From positions 1-64,000 of the forward strand of contig CAJTJY010000016.1 of assembly GCA_910576975.1 (NCBI GenBank): a stretch of 64,000 nt of DNA, in the 5' to 3' direction. This DNA comes from an uncultured Lachnospiraceae bacterium (GTDB lineage Bacteria; Bacillota; Clostridia; Lachnospirales; Lachnospiraceae). This document shows, piece after piece, positions 52,501 to 61,273 of this stretch. A program made the translations under genes and the position numbers. Every line of letters starts with the position of its first letter. The stretch's first letter is position 1. The notes under the pieces were generated by a model. That model was given only the letters and a program-made list of their open reading frames with translations. It had not been told where the DNA came from and made no database searches.

Positions 52501-53556
52501 ATGAAAAAGAAAATACAGATTCTGGTTGTTGCATTAATGATTATCGTCACCTTTGCCGGATGTGGGAAAAAAGATTCCCCCAACACCTTGACCGTCTTAA
52601 ATTATGGTAAATATTTGGAACCTAAGGTCTTAGAACAATTTGAAGAAGAAACCGGAATCAAAGTAGAATACGAAGAATATATCACGCCAGAAAATATGTA
52701 TACCAAATTCAAGGCAGGAGCCATCGATTATGACTTAATATGCACCTCGGATTATATGATTGAAAAATTGATTCAGGAACAGGAGGTTGCGGAAATGGAT
52801 TTTGACAAAATTCCTCTTTCTGAAAATCTCGATCCGGCTTATTTTGATTTTTCCAAATCCTTTGATCCCGAAAATAAATATACGCTCCCCTATTTTTTTG
52901 GTACCGTGGGAATCCTCTACAACCGGGAACTCGTAGATGAATCCAAAGCGAACTCTTGGGATATTTTGTGGGATGAGGAATATGCTGGAAAAATCATTAT
53001 GGCGGACTCTGTGCGAGACTCGTTTATGGTGGCGCAAAAACGTCTGGGATATTCTCTTAATACTACAGATGAAACAGAGTTGCGAGAGGCACAGCAGCTT
53101 TTGATTCAACAAAAGCCTCTGGTATATTCTTATTTAGTGGATGAAGCACAGGATGAAATGATTGCAGAAAACGCTGCCATGGCAGTGGTATATTCAGGAG
53201 AAGCCGGACTAGCGCTAGAATATAACGACAAGCTTGCTTTCTCCGTTCCCGAAGAAGGATCCAATATGTGGATTGACTGCTGGTTGATTCCCAAAAGAGC
53301 CAGGCACACAGAAAATGCAGAAAAATTTCTTAACTTCCTCTGCCGCAAAGATATTGCCATGCAAAACTTTGACTATGTATACTACGCAACGCCAAATGTC
53401 AAGGTAAAAGAAGCTTTGGATCCCGAGCTTCAGGAAAATTCTACCATTTTTCCTCCCCCAGAGATTCTGGAAAATTGCGAGGTCTTAAAATCTTTAGACG
53501 ATGAGGCAACGATGAAATACAACTTGTATTGGAAAGAAATTAAATCTGCAGATTAA
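52501..53556 (+). CDS. potD: Polyamine-binding lipoprotein PotD
   Basis: This 351-residue extracellular substrate-binding protein has a lipoprotein signal peptide with lipobox TFAGC and lipidated Cys21. The mature part matches PotD/PotF (LTVLNYGKYLEPKVLEQFEE and further YILP-type motifs). Exact substrate, spermidine or putrescine, cannot be told by eye. The operon ends at the terminator at 53655-53704. Confidence 0.94.
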   Translation: MKKKIQILVVALMIIVTFAGCGKKDSPNTLTVLNYGKYLEPKVLEQFEEETGIKVEYEEYITPENMYTKFKAGAIDYDLICTSDYMIEKLIQEQEVAEMDFDKIPLSENLDPAYFDFSKSFDPENKYTLPYFFGTVGILYNRELVDESKANSWDILWDEEYAGKIIMADSVRDSFMVAQKRLGYSLNTTDETELREAQQLLIQQKPLVYSYLVDEAQDEMIAENAAMAVVYSGEAGLALEYNDKLAFSVPEEGSNMWIDCWLIPKRARHTENAEKFLNFLCRKDIAMQNFDYVYYATPNVKVKEALDPELQENSTIFPPPEILENCEVLKSLDDEATMKYNLYWKEIKSAD

Positions 53557-53654
53557 GGAAATTTACTAAAATGATTAGGATGTTAAAAGGCCTACAAGGA
53601 ACATTCAATCCTTTTGGCTCTCTAATCTTAAAATATGAGTGTGTCAGTACAAGA

Positions 53655-53704
53655 ATAGTACGTCCGGTAATACATTAAGAACAGACTGGATGTACTATTT
53701 TTTA
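53655..53704 (+). terminator. Terminator of the pot operon
   Basis: ATAGTACGTCCGG (53655-53667) pairs with CTGGATGTACTAT (53686-53698) with two non-canonical positions, followed by a run of six T. It lies about 100 bases after potD. Confidence 0.75.
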
Positions 53705-53821
53705 TAACCTAAACCATATGTTTGATAAATTTGAGATTTTATTTGAAATTCCGTATTTTATAATTTAATCGAATCAAAAGTTTGAGTTTCCACATTTTAC
53801 AATTTATAGCGCCAAAAGGTC
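53705..53821. other. AT-rich spacer between pot operon and DUF5688 gene
   Basis: No gene is seen in this stretch. The only notable part of the 354-bp gap beyond the terminator is the promoter at 53822-53850. Confidence 0.5.
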
Positions 53822-53850
53822 TTGCATTTTTTCTTTATTCATGCTATATT
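53822..53850 (+). promoter_or_regulatory. Promoter of the DUF5688 gene
   Basis: TTGCAT (53822-53827) and TATATT (53845-53850) are 17 bases apart, and TGC directly precedes the -10 as an extended element. Confidence 0.7.
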
Positions 53851-53910
53851 TAACTCCTCGCATCATTGATGTTATTTTCCTCCATTGCCAGCACAGCACG
53901 GAGGTATCTT

Positions 53911-54831
53911 ATGACATATGAATCTTTTAAGCAGCATTTATCTGATAATCTCAAGGAATTTTTTCCTGTCGGCACTCAAATTAGCATTCGCGCCTTTCCT
54001 CACAATAATCAATTGACCTTAGACGGATTGACGATTTTAGAGCCGCACAAGAACATTTCTCCTACCATTTATCTGAATTATTATTTCCAACAATATCAAA
54101 ACGGAAGCAGTTTTCTTGCCATTCAACAACAAATTCTTCGATATTACCATCATCATTGTCCGATTGACAGCATTGACACATCCTTTTTTACCTGTTTCGA
54201 CCAAGTGCGTCCCAGAGTCGCATACAAGTTGATCCATTTCGAAAAAAACAGGGAACTTCTCAACGAAATTCCCCATTTTCCTTACCTGAACCTTGCAATT
54301 GTATTTTATTGCCTAGTATCAAAACCCCCTTATGAGAATGCATCGATCCTGATCTACAACCATCACCTCGACTTTTGGAAAATTTCCAAGAATGCGCTTC
54401 TTCAGATTGCCTGCGAAAATACGCCCCTGCTGCTCCCTTGGTGCTGCAATTCCCTTGCAGAGCTGCTTCTTCCTATGCTTGACTGCATTCCGTCTTCTGA
54501 AGCAATACCCTCAAAAGAGACATTGGAAGAATCAAGCGTTCCTATGTATGTCCTCAGCAACAGGCAACAGTACTTTGGAGGCGCCTGCATCCGCTATCCT
54601 AACGTTCTAAAAGAAATTTCCCAGTCTCTGGTACAAGATAAGCTATATATCCTTCCAAGCAGCATCCACGAAGTCATCCTGGTTCCCGCCTCGCAGGCAG
54701 ACAATCCTGCAGAGCTTGCCAAAATTGTCCAGGAAGTCAATCTGACCGAAGTAGCCCCAGATGAAGTACTGTCTGACTCTATTTATTTATATAGACAAGA
54801 TATTGATCAGATCTCCCTGATCCATTCTTAG
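53911..54831 (+). CDS. DUF5688 family protein
   Basis: This 306-residue soluble protein matches DUF5688, a Lachnospiraceae-enriched family of unknown function. The N-terminus is MTYESFKQHLSDNLKEFFP. No membrane segment, metal site or known motif is seen. ATG 53911 has CGGAGG seven bases upstream; the open frame from 53866 lies too close to the promoter. Its end overlaps the end of glgA by four bases, convergently. Confidence 0.8.
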   Translation: MTYESFKQHLSDNLKEFFPVGTQISIRAFPHNNQLTLDGLTILEPHKNISPTIYLNYYFQQYQNGSSFLAIQQQILRYYHHHCPIDSIDTSFFTCFDQVRPRVAYKLIHFEKNRELLNEIPHFPYLNLAIVFYCLVSKPPYENASILIYNHHLDFWKISKNALLQIACENTPLLLPWCCNSLAELLLPMLDCIPSSEAIPSKETLEESSVPMYVLSNRQQYFGGACIRYPNVLKEISQSLVQDKLYILPSSIHEVILVPASQADNPAELAKIVQEVNLTEVAPDEVLSDSIYLYRQDIDQISLIHS

Positions 54832-56267
54832 CCAACTAATTCCTGATAAAGGTTCTCATATTTTTTTGCTGAATTCTGCCAGGAATGATCTTCTTTCATG
54901 CAGCGTTTCATCATCAGTCTCCACTCTTTGGGATGATTTTGGAACACGTCGTAAGCATAACCGATGATTTTAAGCATTTCTTTGGCGTCATAGTTTGCAA
55001 AACTAAATCCTGTACCTGTCTGCCATATTTCATTATATGCTTCCACAGTATCCTTAAGCCCTCCGGTCTCCCGAACAATTGGAACCGTTCCATAGCGCAT
55101 ACTGATAAGCTGGCTTAATCCGCAGGGTTCAAATTGGGAGGGCATTAAGAACGCATCCGCCCCGCCATATATTTTGTGCGCAAGCTCCTCGCTATAGCCA
55201 ATAGTCGCTGAAAGCTGTCCCTGGTATTTGTCCTGAAAATATCGAAAAGAATTTTGAAAACGGTCCTCTCCCGTTCCAAGCACCGCTACCTGGACATTCA
55301 ATGTACACAGCATCTCTTCCATAATATAATTTACCAGGTCAAAGCCTTTCTGCTCTGTCAGTCTAGAGACAATCCCTAACAGCATGGCTTTGCTGTCTTG
55401 TTTTAATCCCAGCTCTTTTTGAAGCATTTCCTTGTTTTTTTTCTTCTTGGTAATATTACGCAATCCAAAAGGCTCTGCCAACATGCTGTCCGTCATAGGA
55501 TTATATTCCTCATAGTCAATTCCATTGACAATTCCAGACAATTTGCCAGACACTTCCCGCATCACGCCTTCTAAGCCTTCGCCGCCTTCGGGAAACTTAA
55601 TTTCCTCCGCATAAGTCTCACTGACCGTGGTCACCCGGTCTGCATACAATATCCCTGCTTTTAAGAAATTCGTCTCTTTATACGCCTCCATGGCCTTATA
55701 TCTGCAGTCTGCAGGAAGATCACGGCAATTCTCAATATCATCGATACGCCATCTTCCCTGAAATTTCTGATTATGGATCGTCATGACCGTCTTTGTGTTC
55801 TCAAAGAAAGGATCCTTTCCATAAAATTCTTTCAAAAAGACAGGAATCAGGGCCGCCTGCCAGTCATGGCAATGAATGATGTCTGGACAATAGTTAAGCT
55901 CCTTCAAGCTTGCCAGCACCGCCCTGGAATAAAATGCAAACTTATTTACATCCTCAAAGATCTGATTGTATGGAACATCCCCTGCAAAGTAATGTTCATT
56001 ATCAATAAAATAATAAGTAATCCCCTCCAGTTTCGCTTTATCAATTCCTATGTACTCTCTCCCTCTTGGCATATCCGCATAAAGTTCTGTAACATGTGAC
56101 ATCTTTTTTCTATCGCTTGATGAAATGCACAAATATTTAGGTAGCATAACGCACACATCGAATTTTTTGCTGTTTAAATATTTCGGCAAGGCGCCAACTA
56201 CGTCTGCCAAACCTCCCGTCTTGATGAACGGATTTCCCTCGGACGCTGCTAAGAGTATTTTTTTCAT
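54828..56267 (-). CDS. glgA: Glycogen synthase GlgA (ADP-glucose type)
   Basis: This 479-residue GT5 enzyme transfers glucose from ADP-glucose to growing alpha-1,4-glucan. It has the N-terminal KTGGLADVVGALPK motif that binds ADP-glucose and the C-terminal SQFEPCGLSQLISMRYG and RETGGLKDTV motifs. TGGAGG precedes ATG 56267. It lies only 44 bases after spo0A on the same strand with no promoter or terminator seen between, so cotranscription is likely. No other glg gene is in the window apart from the GH13 pseudoenzyme. Confidence 0.95.
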   Translation of the reverse strand: MKKILLAASEGNPFIKTGGLADVVGALPKYLNSKKFDVCVMLPKYLCISSSDRKKMSHVTELYADMPRGREYIGIDKAKLEGITYYFIDNEHYFAGDVPYNQIFEDVNKFAFYSRAVLASLKELNYCPDIIHCHDWQAALIPVFLKEFYGKDPFFENTKTVMTIHNQKFQGRWRIDDIENCRDLPADCRYKAMEAYKETNFLKAGILYADRVTTVSETYAEEIKFPEGGEGLEGVMREVSGKLSGIVNGIDYEEYNPMTDSMLAEPFGLRNITKKKKNKEMLQKELGLKQDSKAMLLGIVSRLTEQKGFDLVNYIMEEMLCTLNVQVAVLGTGEDRFQNSFRYFQDKYQGQLSATIGYSEELAHKIYGGADAFLMPSQFEPCGLSQLISMRYGTVPIVRETGGLKDTVEAYNEIWQTGTGFSFANYDAKEMLKIIGYAYDVFQNHPKEWRLMMKRCMKEDHSWQNSAKKYENLYQELVG

Positions 56268-56311
56268 GTGTAAACCTCCAAATTCCATTTCCGCAATTTA
56301 TTGCAGATTAT

Positions 56312-57112
56312 TTATTCTCTCAACTTATATTCTAACCGAATTTTATCCGCAATTAAAGCTATAAATTCAGAATTTGTCGGTTTTCCCTTTCCATTGTGAA
56401 TCGTATAACCAAACAATTCGTCTATAGTGTCCATTTTCCCCCTGCTCCAGGCGACTTCTATAGCATGACGAATGGCCCGCTCGACACGGCTTGGAGTCGT
56501 CTGATATTTCTTTGCTATCCCTGGATAAAGGATCTTTGTAATAGAATTGAGCATTTCCATATCGGTCACTGACATCACGATCGCTTCTCGAAGATACTGG
56601 TAACCTTTAATATGTGCTGGAACACCTATCTCGTGAATAATATTGGTCACGTCGCTCTCGAGATTATGCTCTTCCAAATCCTGCTTTTTTTCATAAGCAT
56701 TTATCTTGCGCACTTCATTTTTTTTACACAATTCCAAATTACGCACATGTTTAATCCGATTAATAACTACATCATTGTCAAATGGTTTCATGATATAATA
56801 ATCAGCTCCCATAGAAAAGGCGTCTTCCGTAATTTTTTCCTGTCCAATTGCAGTAATCATAATAAATGCCGGATGTTTCTTGATATTTTTGTCATTTCTT
56901 ATCCTGTCCATAACTGTCAGCCCGTCTAATTTCGGCATTACAATATCCAGCAAAACCACATCCGGTTCCTTTCTTTTTATCATTTCGTATGCTTCTTCTC
57001 CATCTTTCGCTGTTCCTACCACTTCAAATTCCTCGTCGCTTTTTACGATATCCCCCAGAGCCTGCAACATTCTCTCATTATCGTCTGCAATCGCTACGTT
57101 TAATTTTTCCAC
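56312..57112 (-). CDS. spo0A: Sporulation master regulator Spo0A
   Basis: This 266-residue response regulator has a receiver domain with phospho-acceptor Asp56 (VVLLDIVMPKLDG) and Lys in YIMKPFD. The C-terminal DNA-binding domain carries the highly conserved TPSRVERAIRHAIEVAWSRG. GTG 57112 is the start: AGGAGG lies eight bases upstream, and earlier in-frame codons have none. It follows spoIVB as in other Clostridia. Upstream 0A boxes suggest autoregulation. Confidence 0.97.
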   Translation of the reverse strand: MEKLNVAIADDNERMLQALGDIVKSDEEFEVVGTAKDGEEAYEMIKRKEPDVVLLDIVMPKLDGLTVMDRIRNDKNIKKHPAFIMITAIGQEKITEDAFSMGADYYIMKPFDNDVVINRIKHVRNLELCKKNEVRKINAYEKKQDLEEHNLESDVTNIIHEIGVPAHIKGYQYLREAIVMSVTDMEMLNSITKILYPGIAKKYQTTPSRVERAIRHAIEVAWSRGKMDTIDELFGYTIHNGKGKPTNSEFIALIADKIRLEYKLRE

Positions 57113-57162
57113 GTTATATCCTCCTGATGTTTTATCTGATATTTTCCCTCTAAATGTAATTT

Positions 57163-57183
57163 TGACGAAAGGCTGATTCGACA
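57163..57183. promoter_or_regulatory. Proximal 0A-box pair upstream of spo0A
   Basis: TGTCGAA on the minus strand (57177-57183) and the variant TGACGAA on the plus strand (57163-57169) are seven bases apart. They lie 51-71 bases upstream of the spo0A start, a place for feedback control of spo0A. Confidence 0.6.
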
Positions 57184-57324
57184 ATCTGCCATTGCAAAGT
57201 ACATCTTAGAAGGTGAAAGGCTTTAAACCTTTTGCTATGGATGGTTTCCTATACGCACTACGGCGTCATAGTGTTTGACGGCATTTTACTATGATTGCCC
57301 TGCAAATTCTGGCATGATCACTTG

Positions 57325-57457
57325 TGCCACTCCGCTCTGCTTCGGGCGGTATAATATCATTCGTATGATACCACGACTGTTGCGCAATCAATGGCACAGA
57401 CAGCTATGCCGCCCCTCATGCTTCGGGCGATATAACATCTCTCGCTATTATACCATA
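57325..57457. repeat. Two-copy imperfect tandem repeat upstream of spo0A
   Basis: Two similar units of about 51 bp lie at 57325-57375 and 57407-57457, an 82-bp period. Both share TGCTTCGGGCG followed by a hairpin-forming stretch ending TATACCA or GATACCA. No protein is supported here. The look is that of an interspersed non-coding repeat. Confidence 0.55.
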
Positions 57458-57493
57458 ACCAAAAGTGCCTTCAAGGAAAAGATTTCTCTAAGT

Positions 57494-57502
57494 TTCGACA
57501 AA
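57494..57502 (-). promoter_or_regulatory. Distal 0A box (perfect)
   Basis: On the minus strand TTTGTCGAA is a full match to the extended 0A-box consensus, about 380 bases upstream of spo0A. Confidence 0.55.
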
Positions 57503-57599
57503 AGATTTCCACCATTCGCCCCCTTCGCACGAACTTTGTCATTTTCCCCTCTCAATTCCATTCCTTGTCCTATTATATAGATTGTATAATTGTATATTC

Positions 57600-57606
57600 T
57601 GTCGAA
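57600..57606 (+). promoter_or_regulatory. Distal 0A box
   Basis: TGTCGAA lies on the plus strand, followed four bases later by the near match TGTCGCA (57610-57616), giving a possible paired site. Confidence 0.5.
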
Positions 57607-57706
57607 TTATGTCGCAATTTTTATGGAAATTTTAAAAGAACTGCGCTGTCGGTTTCTAAGGATTTTCATCGTTCCTACAAAGATGATCTCCAAAGAAACT
57701 TATTTC

Positions 57707-57755
57707 AAAAAAAACAGAAACGCTCAGATCGCAATGATCTGATGATTCTGTTTTT
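57707..57755 (-). terminator. Terminator of spoIVB
   Basis: CAGAAACGCTCAGATC (57715-57730) pairs with GATCTGATGATTCTG (57736-57750) with internal mismatches. On the minus strand eight U follow (57707-57714); T's on the other side could make it bidirectional. It lies 12 bases past the spoIVB stop and separates it from spo0A. Confidence 0.85.
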
Positions 57756-57767
57756 ATAATAGCAGTT

Positions 57768-59066
57768 TCAATGCTGCAGCATATTTTCAATAAATATTCC
57801 ATAACCCTTTGTAGAATCCTGAACAAATACATGTGTGACCGCTCCGATCACTTTTCCATTTTGCAGAATCGGGCTTCCACTCATGCCTTGGATCACTCCT
57901 CCGGTGAGATTAAGCAATTCTGGATCGGTCACCTGAAACAAAATGCCTTTATTTTCACTGTTATAATCCAATTCAATAATATTGATGCTATATTCCTTGC
58001 GCTTTCCAGAGACCGAGGAAACAATCTTGGCTTCCCCCTTTTCTATCTTTTGTTTTAAAGCGATTGGATAATAAGTATTCTGTTGCTGATTTTCTGGCAT
58101 CCGTTCTAGTTTTCCATAAATTCCAACATTTGTGTTTTCGTCCACGCTCCCGAGCTTGTACTGCTCCAGGTAAGTGATAACTCCTGAGATCTCTCCTGGA
58201 TTACCTTTTTCTCCTTTGGTAATCCCTGCAATCTCTGCTTCATACAATGTTCCTTCTGATAAATTCACTTTGATTCCAGTATCCATATCGCTGACTGGAT
58301 GTCCTAACGCTCCATAACTTCCCTGATCATCATAAAATGTCAGCGTGCCAACGCCCGCCAGATCATCTCTGACCCAGATACCCAGTTTATATTCGTTCTC
58401 CTCTGTCTGGACAGGATCGACTTTTATCTGGATATACTCTTCCTCCCTCAAAATACCTAGAATCAAAGACTCGCCCTGGCACTGATTTACTTTGTCAATG
58501 AGCTCTTCCTTATTTTCTATCACTTGTTCGTTAACTGTCTTAATATAATCACCGCTCTTTACAAGGTTTCCTGCAGGCTCGTAACTCATACCGTCGCTTC
58601 CCACTACGCTGCCAGTTCCTATGATCAGGACCCCGTCAGTTTTCACATAGATTCCAACAGGAACGCCACAGGGAACCACCTGCGCTTTATCCATGACCTC
58701 CACAGACACTTCCTTGATCGGAAACAATCCAAACAACTTACAAGACATAAAGTAATTTCCCTGCTGTTGAGATTTCAGGGAAAAACTCTGATTCAAATCC
58801 AGCGTAATCTTATCCTTGTCTACCTTGGGGGATTGGTTTCCAAATACTTCCATTCCCTCTTGCTCTAGTTCCGCCGTTATGGGTACATTAAAGTCAAATT
58901 TTTCCGCCTCGCCTTTTTCAATGCGGATCGTATCTGGTATCGACTCTCTCATGGCAGAATAAGAAAAAAATACTCCCCAGAAAAATCCAAATGCCAGACT
59001 TCCCCGGGCAATCCATTTCTGGAATTTCTTTGTTTTTTGCTTCTGTTCCTTCAACTTTTCACACAC
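57768..59066 (-). CDS. spoIVB: SpoIV B-type signalling serine protease
   Basis: This 432-residue protease is secreted from the forespore and triggers pro-SigK processing in Bacillus. It has an N-terminal membrane anchor (about 20-38), a PDZ domain (about 128-215) and a trypsin-like peptidase domain. His256 in YGALGHPVSD and Ser396 in GMSGSPI are the catalytic residues by family pattern. GTG 59066 abuts the ribosome site GAGGGTG, so TTG 59054 (ten bases away) may be the true start. It lies between recN and spo0A as usual. Confidence 0.94.
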   Translation of the reverse strand: MCEKLKEQKQKTKKFQKWIARGSLAFGFFWGVFFSYSAMRESIPDTIRIEKGEAEKFDFNVPITAELEQEGMEVFGNQSPKVDKDKITLDLNQSFSLKSQQQGNYFMSCKLFGLFPIKEVSVEVMDKAQVVPCGVPVGIYVKTDGVLIIGTGSVVGSDGMSYEPAGNLVKSGDYIKTVNEQVIENKEELIDKVNQCQGESLILGILREEEYIQIKVDPVQTEENEYKLGIWVRDDLAGVGTLTFYDDQGSYGALGHPVSDMDTGIKVNLSEGTLYEAEIAGITKGEKGNPGEISGVITYLEQYKLGSVDENTNVGIYGKLERMPENQQQNTYYPIALKQKIEKGEAKIVSSVSGKRKEYSINIIELDYNSENKGILFQVTDPELLNLTGGVIQGMSGSPILQNGKVIGAVTHVFVQDSTKGYGIFIENMLQH

Positions 59067-59112
59067 CCTCGCATATATTTTTTCATTTTATTACAGAATG
59101 AAAATCCTCTTT

Positions 59113-59119
59113 TAGTATG
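59113..59119 (-). promoter_or_regulatory. Forespore (SigF/SigG-type) -10 of spoIVB
   Basis: On the minus strand CATACTA matches the SigF/SigG -10 pattern CATNNTA exactly, 46 bases before the GTG. The -35 region is a poor match, so the assignment rests on the -10 and on the known forespore control of spoIVB. Confidence 0.45.
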
Positions 59120-59263
59120 TGGAATTCTAATATTTTAAATCTGGGATTTTTTAACTGATTTTTTAATATTAATATAAATTCTAACGGAAATTTGAAATAA
59201 ATAGATTTGTTGACCGAAGATCAAATGCTATATTGATCTCGCATTGGAAATGACCACGTAAAA

Positions 59264-59446
59264 ACGGGGCTGTCGCACTAACATATTCACTTGGTCAAAA
59301 GGTTTACATTGCAAAGCAATGCAAACAAAATGCACAAAAATTATCTTGGGAAGCTAGCTTCCCAAAGTGATTTTTTGCATTCTGTCTTTGCCACATGAGC
59401 GGCAAGACCTTTTTACCAAGTGAAAATATTCGTGCGACAGCCCCGT
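59264..59446. mobile_element. 183-bp MITE-like palindromic element
   Basis: ACGGGGCTGTCGCAC (59264-59278) and GTGCGACAGCCCCGT (59432-59446) are perfect 15-bp terminal inverted repeats. The next 18 bases inward pair at 17 positions. The centre holds a perfect 20-bp palindrome around GGGAAGCTAGCTTCCC. No protein is encoded. Five T's follow on the minus strand, so it may double as a terminator for recN. Target-site duplication is not clear. Confidence 0.65.
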
Positions 59447-59462
59447 CATATACATTCTTAAT

Positions 59463-61142
59463 TTATTTTTGACTCTTTACTGATATTGCCAGCGCTTTCA
59501 TCTCTCTTGCGCTTTCCCTGACGGTATCCGTAATTTTAACGCCGCCCAGCATCCTGGCAAGTTCCGAAACGCTTTCCTCCTCTTCCAAAAGAATAATATT
59601 GGAATACGTGACATTTTTTACGACGTTCTTGCGAATTAGATAATGCTGGTCTGCCATGGCCGCAATCTGAGGCAGGTGGGTGATGCAAATAATCTGATGG
59701 CTCTTTCCAATCAGGTTCATTTTTTCCGCCACCATCTGCGCTGTCCTGCCGCTGATTCCTGCGTCAATCTCATCAAAAATCAATGTCTCAATCTGGTCGC
59801 TCTCTGCCAGAATCGTCTTAATCGCCAGCATGATACGGCTCAATTCTCCGCCAGAAGCCACTTTGCCCAGAGGCTTTAGCGGTTCTCCAGGATTCGTGGA
59901 AATCAAGAACTCTGCTTCATCTCTGCCATTTGCCGTATATTTACCAGAATCTTCAAATTCCATCGTAAAGCTTACATCCAGGAAATTGAGATCCACCAAT
60001 GCTTCCTGCACCTGTTTCACGAGCTTCTTGGCACATTTTTGGCGGATCTTTGACACTTCTTCAGAGATGTCTTTTAAAGCCGTCTTTGCCTGGCTAAGAC
60101 GCTCTAAGAGCTGTTCTAAATACGCTTCATAATCCCTAAGGCGCTGGCTTCGAAGTTCTTTTCGTTCTTTTGCCTGCAACACTGCCTCAATACTGCCGCC
60201 AAACTTATCTTTTAAGTGATTTACCAGATCCAAACGCTTTTCTGTCTCATAAAATGTTTCCTCGTCAAACTCTCCATCTGACATATAGCTGGAAAGCTCT
60301 CGGTTGAAATCGTTTAGCAGAACGTCAATTTCTTCTAACTGACTGCTGAGTTCTTCTAACTGAGGATCATATTCCGCCACCGACTGAAGTTCCCGCAACG
60401 CCCGCCCGATCTGCTCTGTGGAGCTTCCATCCGCTCCCGTCATCTCATAAGCATTTGCTGCCGCTTCCATGATCCGGCGGCTGTTCGCCATTTTTTTATA
60501 GGAAATCTCCAACTCCTGATCCTCTCCCGGAATCAGGTTGGCGTCTGCAATTTCCTGAATCTCATATTCCAGAAAAGAAAGTTCCCGTTCCCTGCCCTCT
60601 CCATCCTTTTGTGCCTGATCCAGTTCCACAAGCGCAGCCTGGTATTCCTGAAAACGTTTTTTTAAAACTTCTTTCTTATTTCCAAGCTTATCCTGGGCAT
60701 ACTCGTCAAGAATCTCCAAGTGTTTTTTCTTATGAAGCAAGGACTGATGTTCATGCTGTCCATGGATATCAATCAACAAAGAAGCGACATTTCTCATGCA
60801 GGACGCAGAGACTGTCTCAGAATTAATCTTCCCTACGCTTCTGCTTGCCGTAATTTTCCTGGACATGATAATCTCATCGTTCTCTGGATAAATATCAAGC
60901 TCCTGAAGCTGCCGCGCTTGTTCCTTATTCTCGACACGAAAAACCAATTCCACCAAGGCATATTCCGACTGCTCCCGCAGCATCTCTTTTGGTACTTTTT
61001 CTCCGAGCGCAAGATTGATGGATCCGATAATAATGGACTTTCCGGCTCCTGTTTCTCCAGACAGTATATTCAATCCATCACCGAACTCCACTTCAGCTTC
61101 CTCCATCAGAGCAAGATTTTTTACATGCAGACTTACTAACAT
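59463..61142 (-). CDS. recN: DNA repair protein RecN
   Basis: This 559-residue SMC-like protein has Walker A GETGAGKS (29-36), a long coiled-coil middle and C-terminal VASGGELSRIMLAIK and DEIDAGISG (Walker B) motifs. It acts in double-strand break repair. GAAGGAG precedes ATG 61142. It follows argR. Confidence 0.96.
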   Translation of the reverse strand: MLVSLHVKNLALMEEAEVEFGDGLNILSGETGAGKSIIIGSINLALGEKVPKEMLREQSEYALVELVFRVENKEQARQLQELDIYPENDEIIMSRKITASRSVGKINSETVSASCMRNVASLLIDIHGQHEHQSLLHKKKHLEILDEYAQDKLGNKKEVLKKRFQEYQAALVELDQAQKDGEGRERELSFLEYEIQEIADANLIPGEDQELEISYKKMANSRRIMEAAANAYEMTGADGSSTEQIGRALRELQSVAEYDPQLEELSSQLEEIDVLLNDFNRELSSYMSDGEFDEETFYETEKRLDLVNHLKDKFGGSIEAVLQAKERKELRSQRLRDYEAYLEQLLERLSQAKTALKDISEEVSKIRQKCAKKLVKQVQEALVDLNFLDVSFTMEFEDSGKYTANGRDEAEFLISTNPGEPLKPLGKVASGGELSRIMLAIKTILAESDQIETLIFDEIDAGISGRTAQMVAEKMNLIGKSHQIICITHLPQIAAMADQHYLIRKNVVKNVTYSNIILLEEEESVSELARMLGGVKITDTVRESAREMKALAISVKSQK

Positions 61143-61188
61143 ATCCTTCTCCTTCTACTCTCTCAGTTTCGGCAGTATGTATTCCAGA

Positions 61189-61223
61189 TGGTAAAACCAA
61201 TACCGCACTGCAACGTTTTACCA
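61189..61223 (-). repeat. Inverted repeat in the argR-recN spacer
   Basis: TGGTAAAAC (61189-61197) and GTTTTACCA (61215-61223) are a perfect 9-bp inverted repeat in the 131-bp gap between argR and recN. No U-tract follows. Confidence 0.5.
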
Positions 61224-61273
61224 ACTAACAACCAGGCAGCGCTCTGGAACGGTCCTCTCTGTATTAAGAAATT

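Noticed and set aside
57275..57580. Plus-strand frame of 101 codons in the spo0A upstream region
   Set aside because: Its protein simply translates the tandem repeat (CFGRYN twice) and has no ribosome site.
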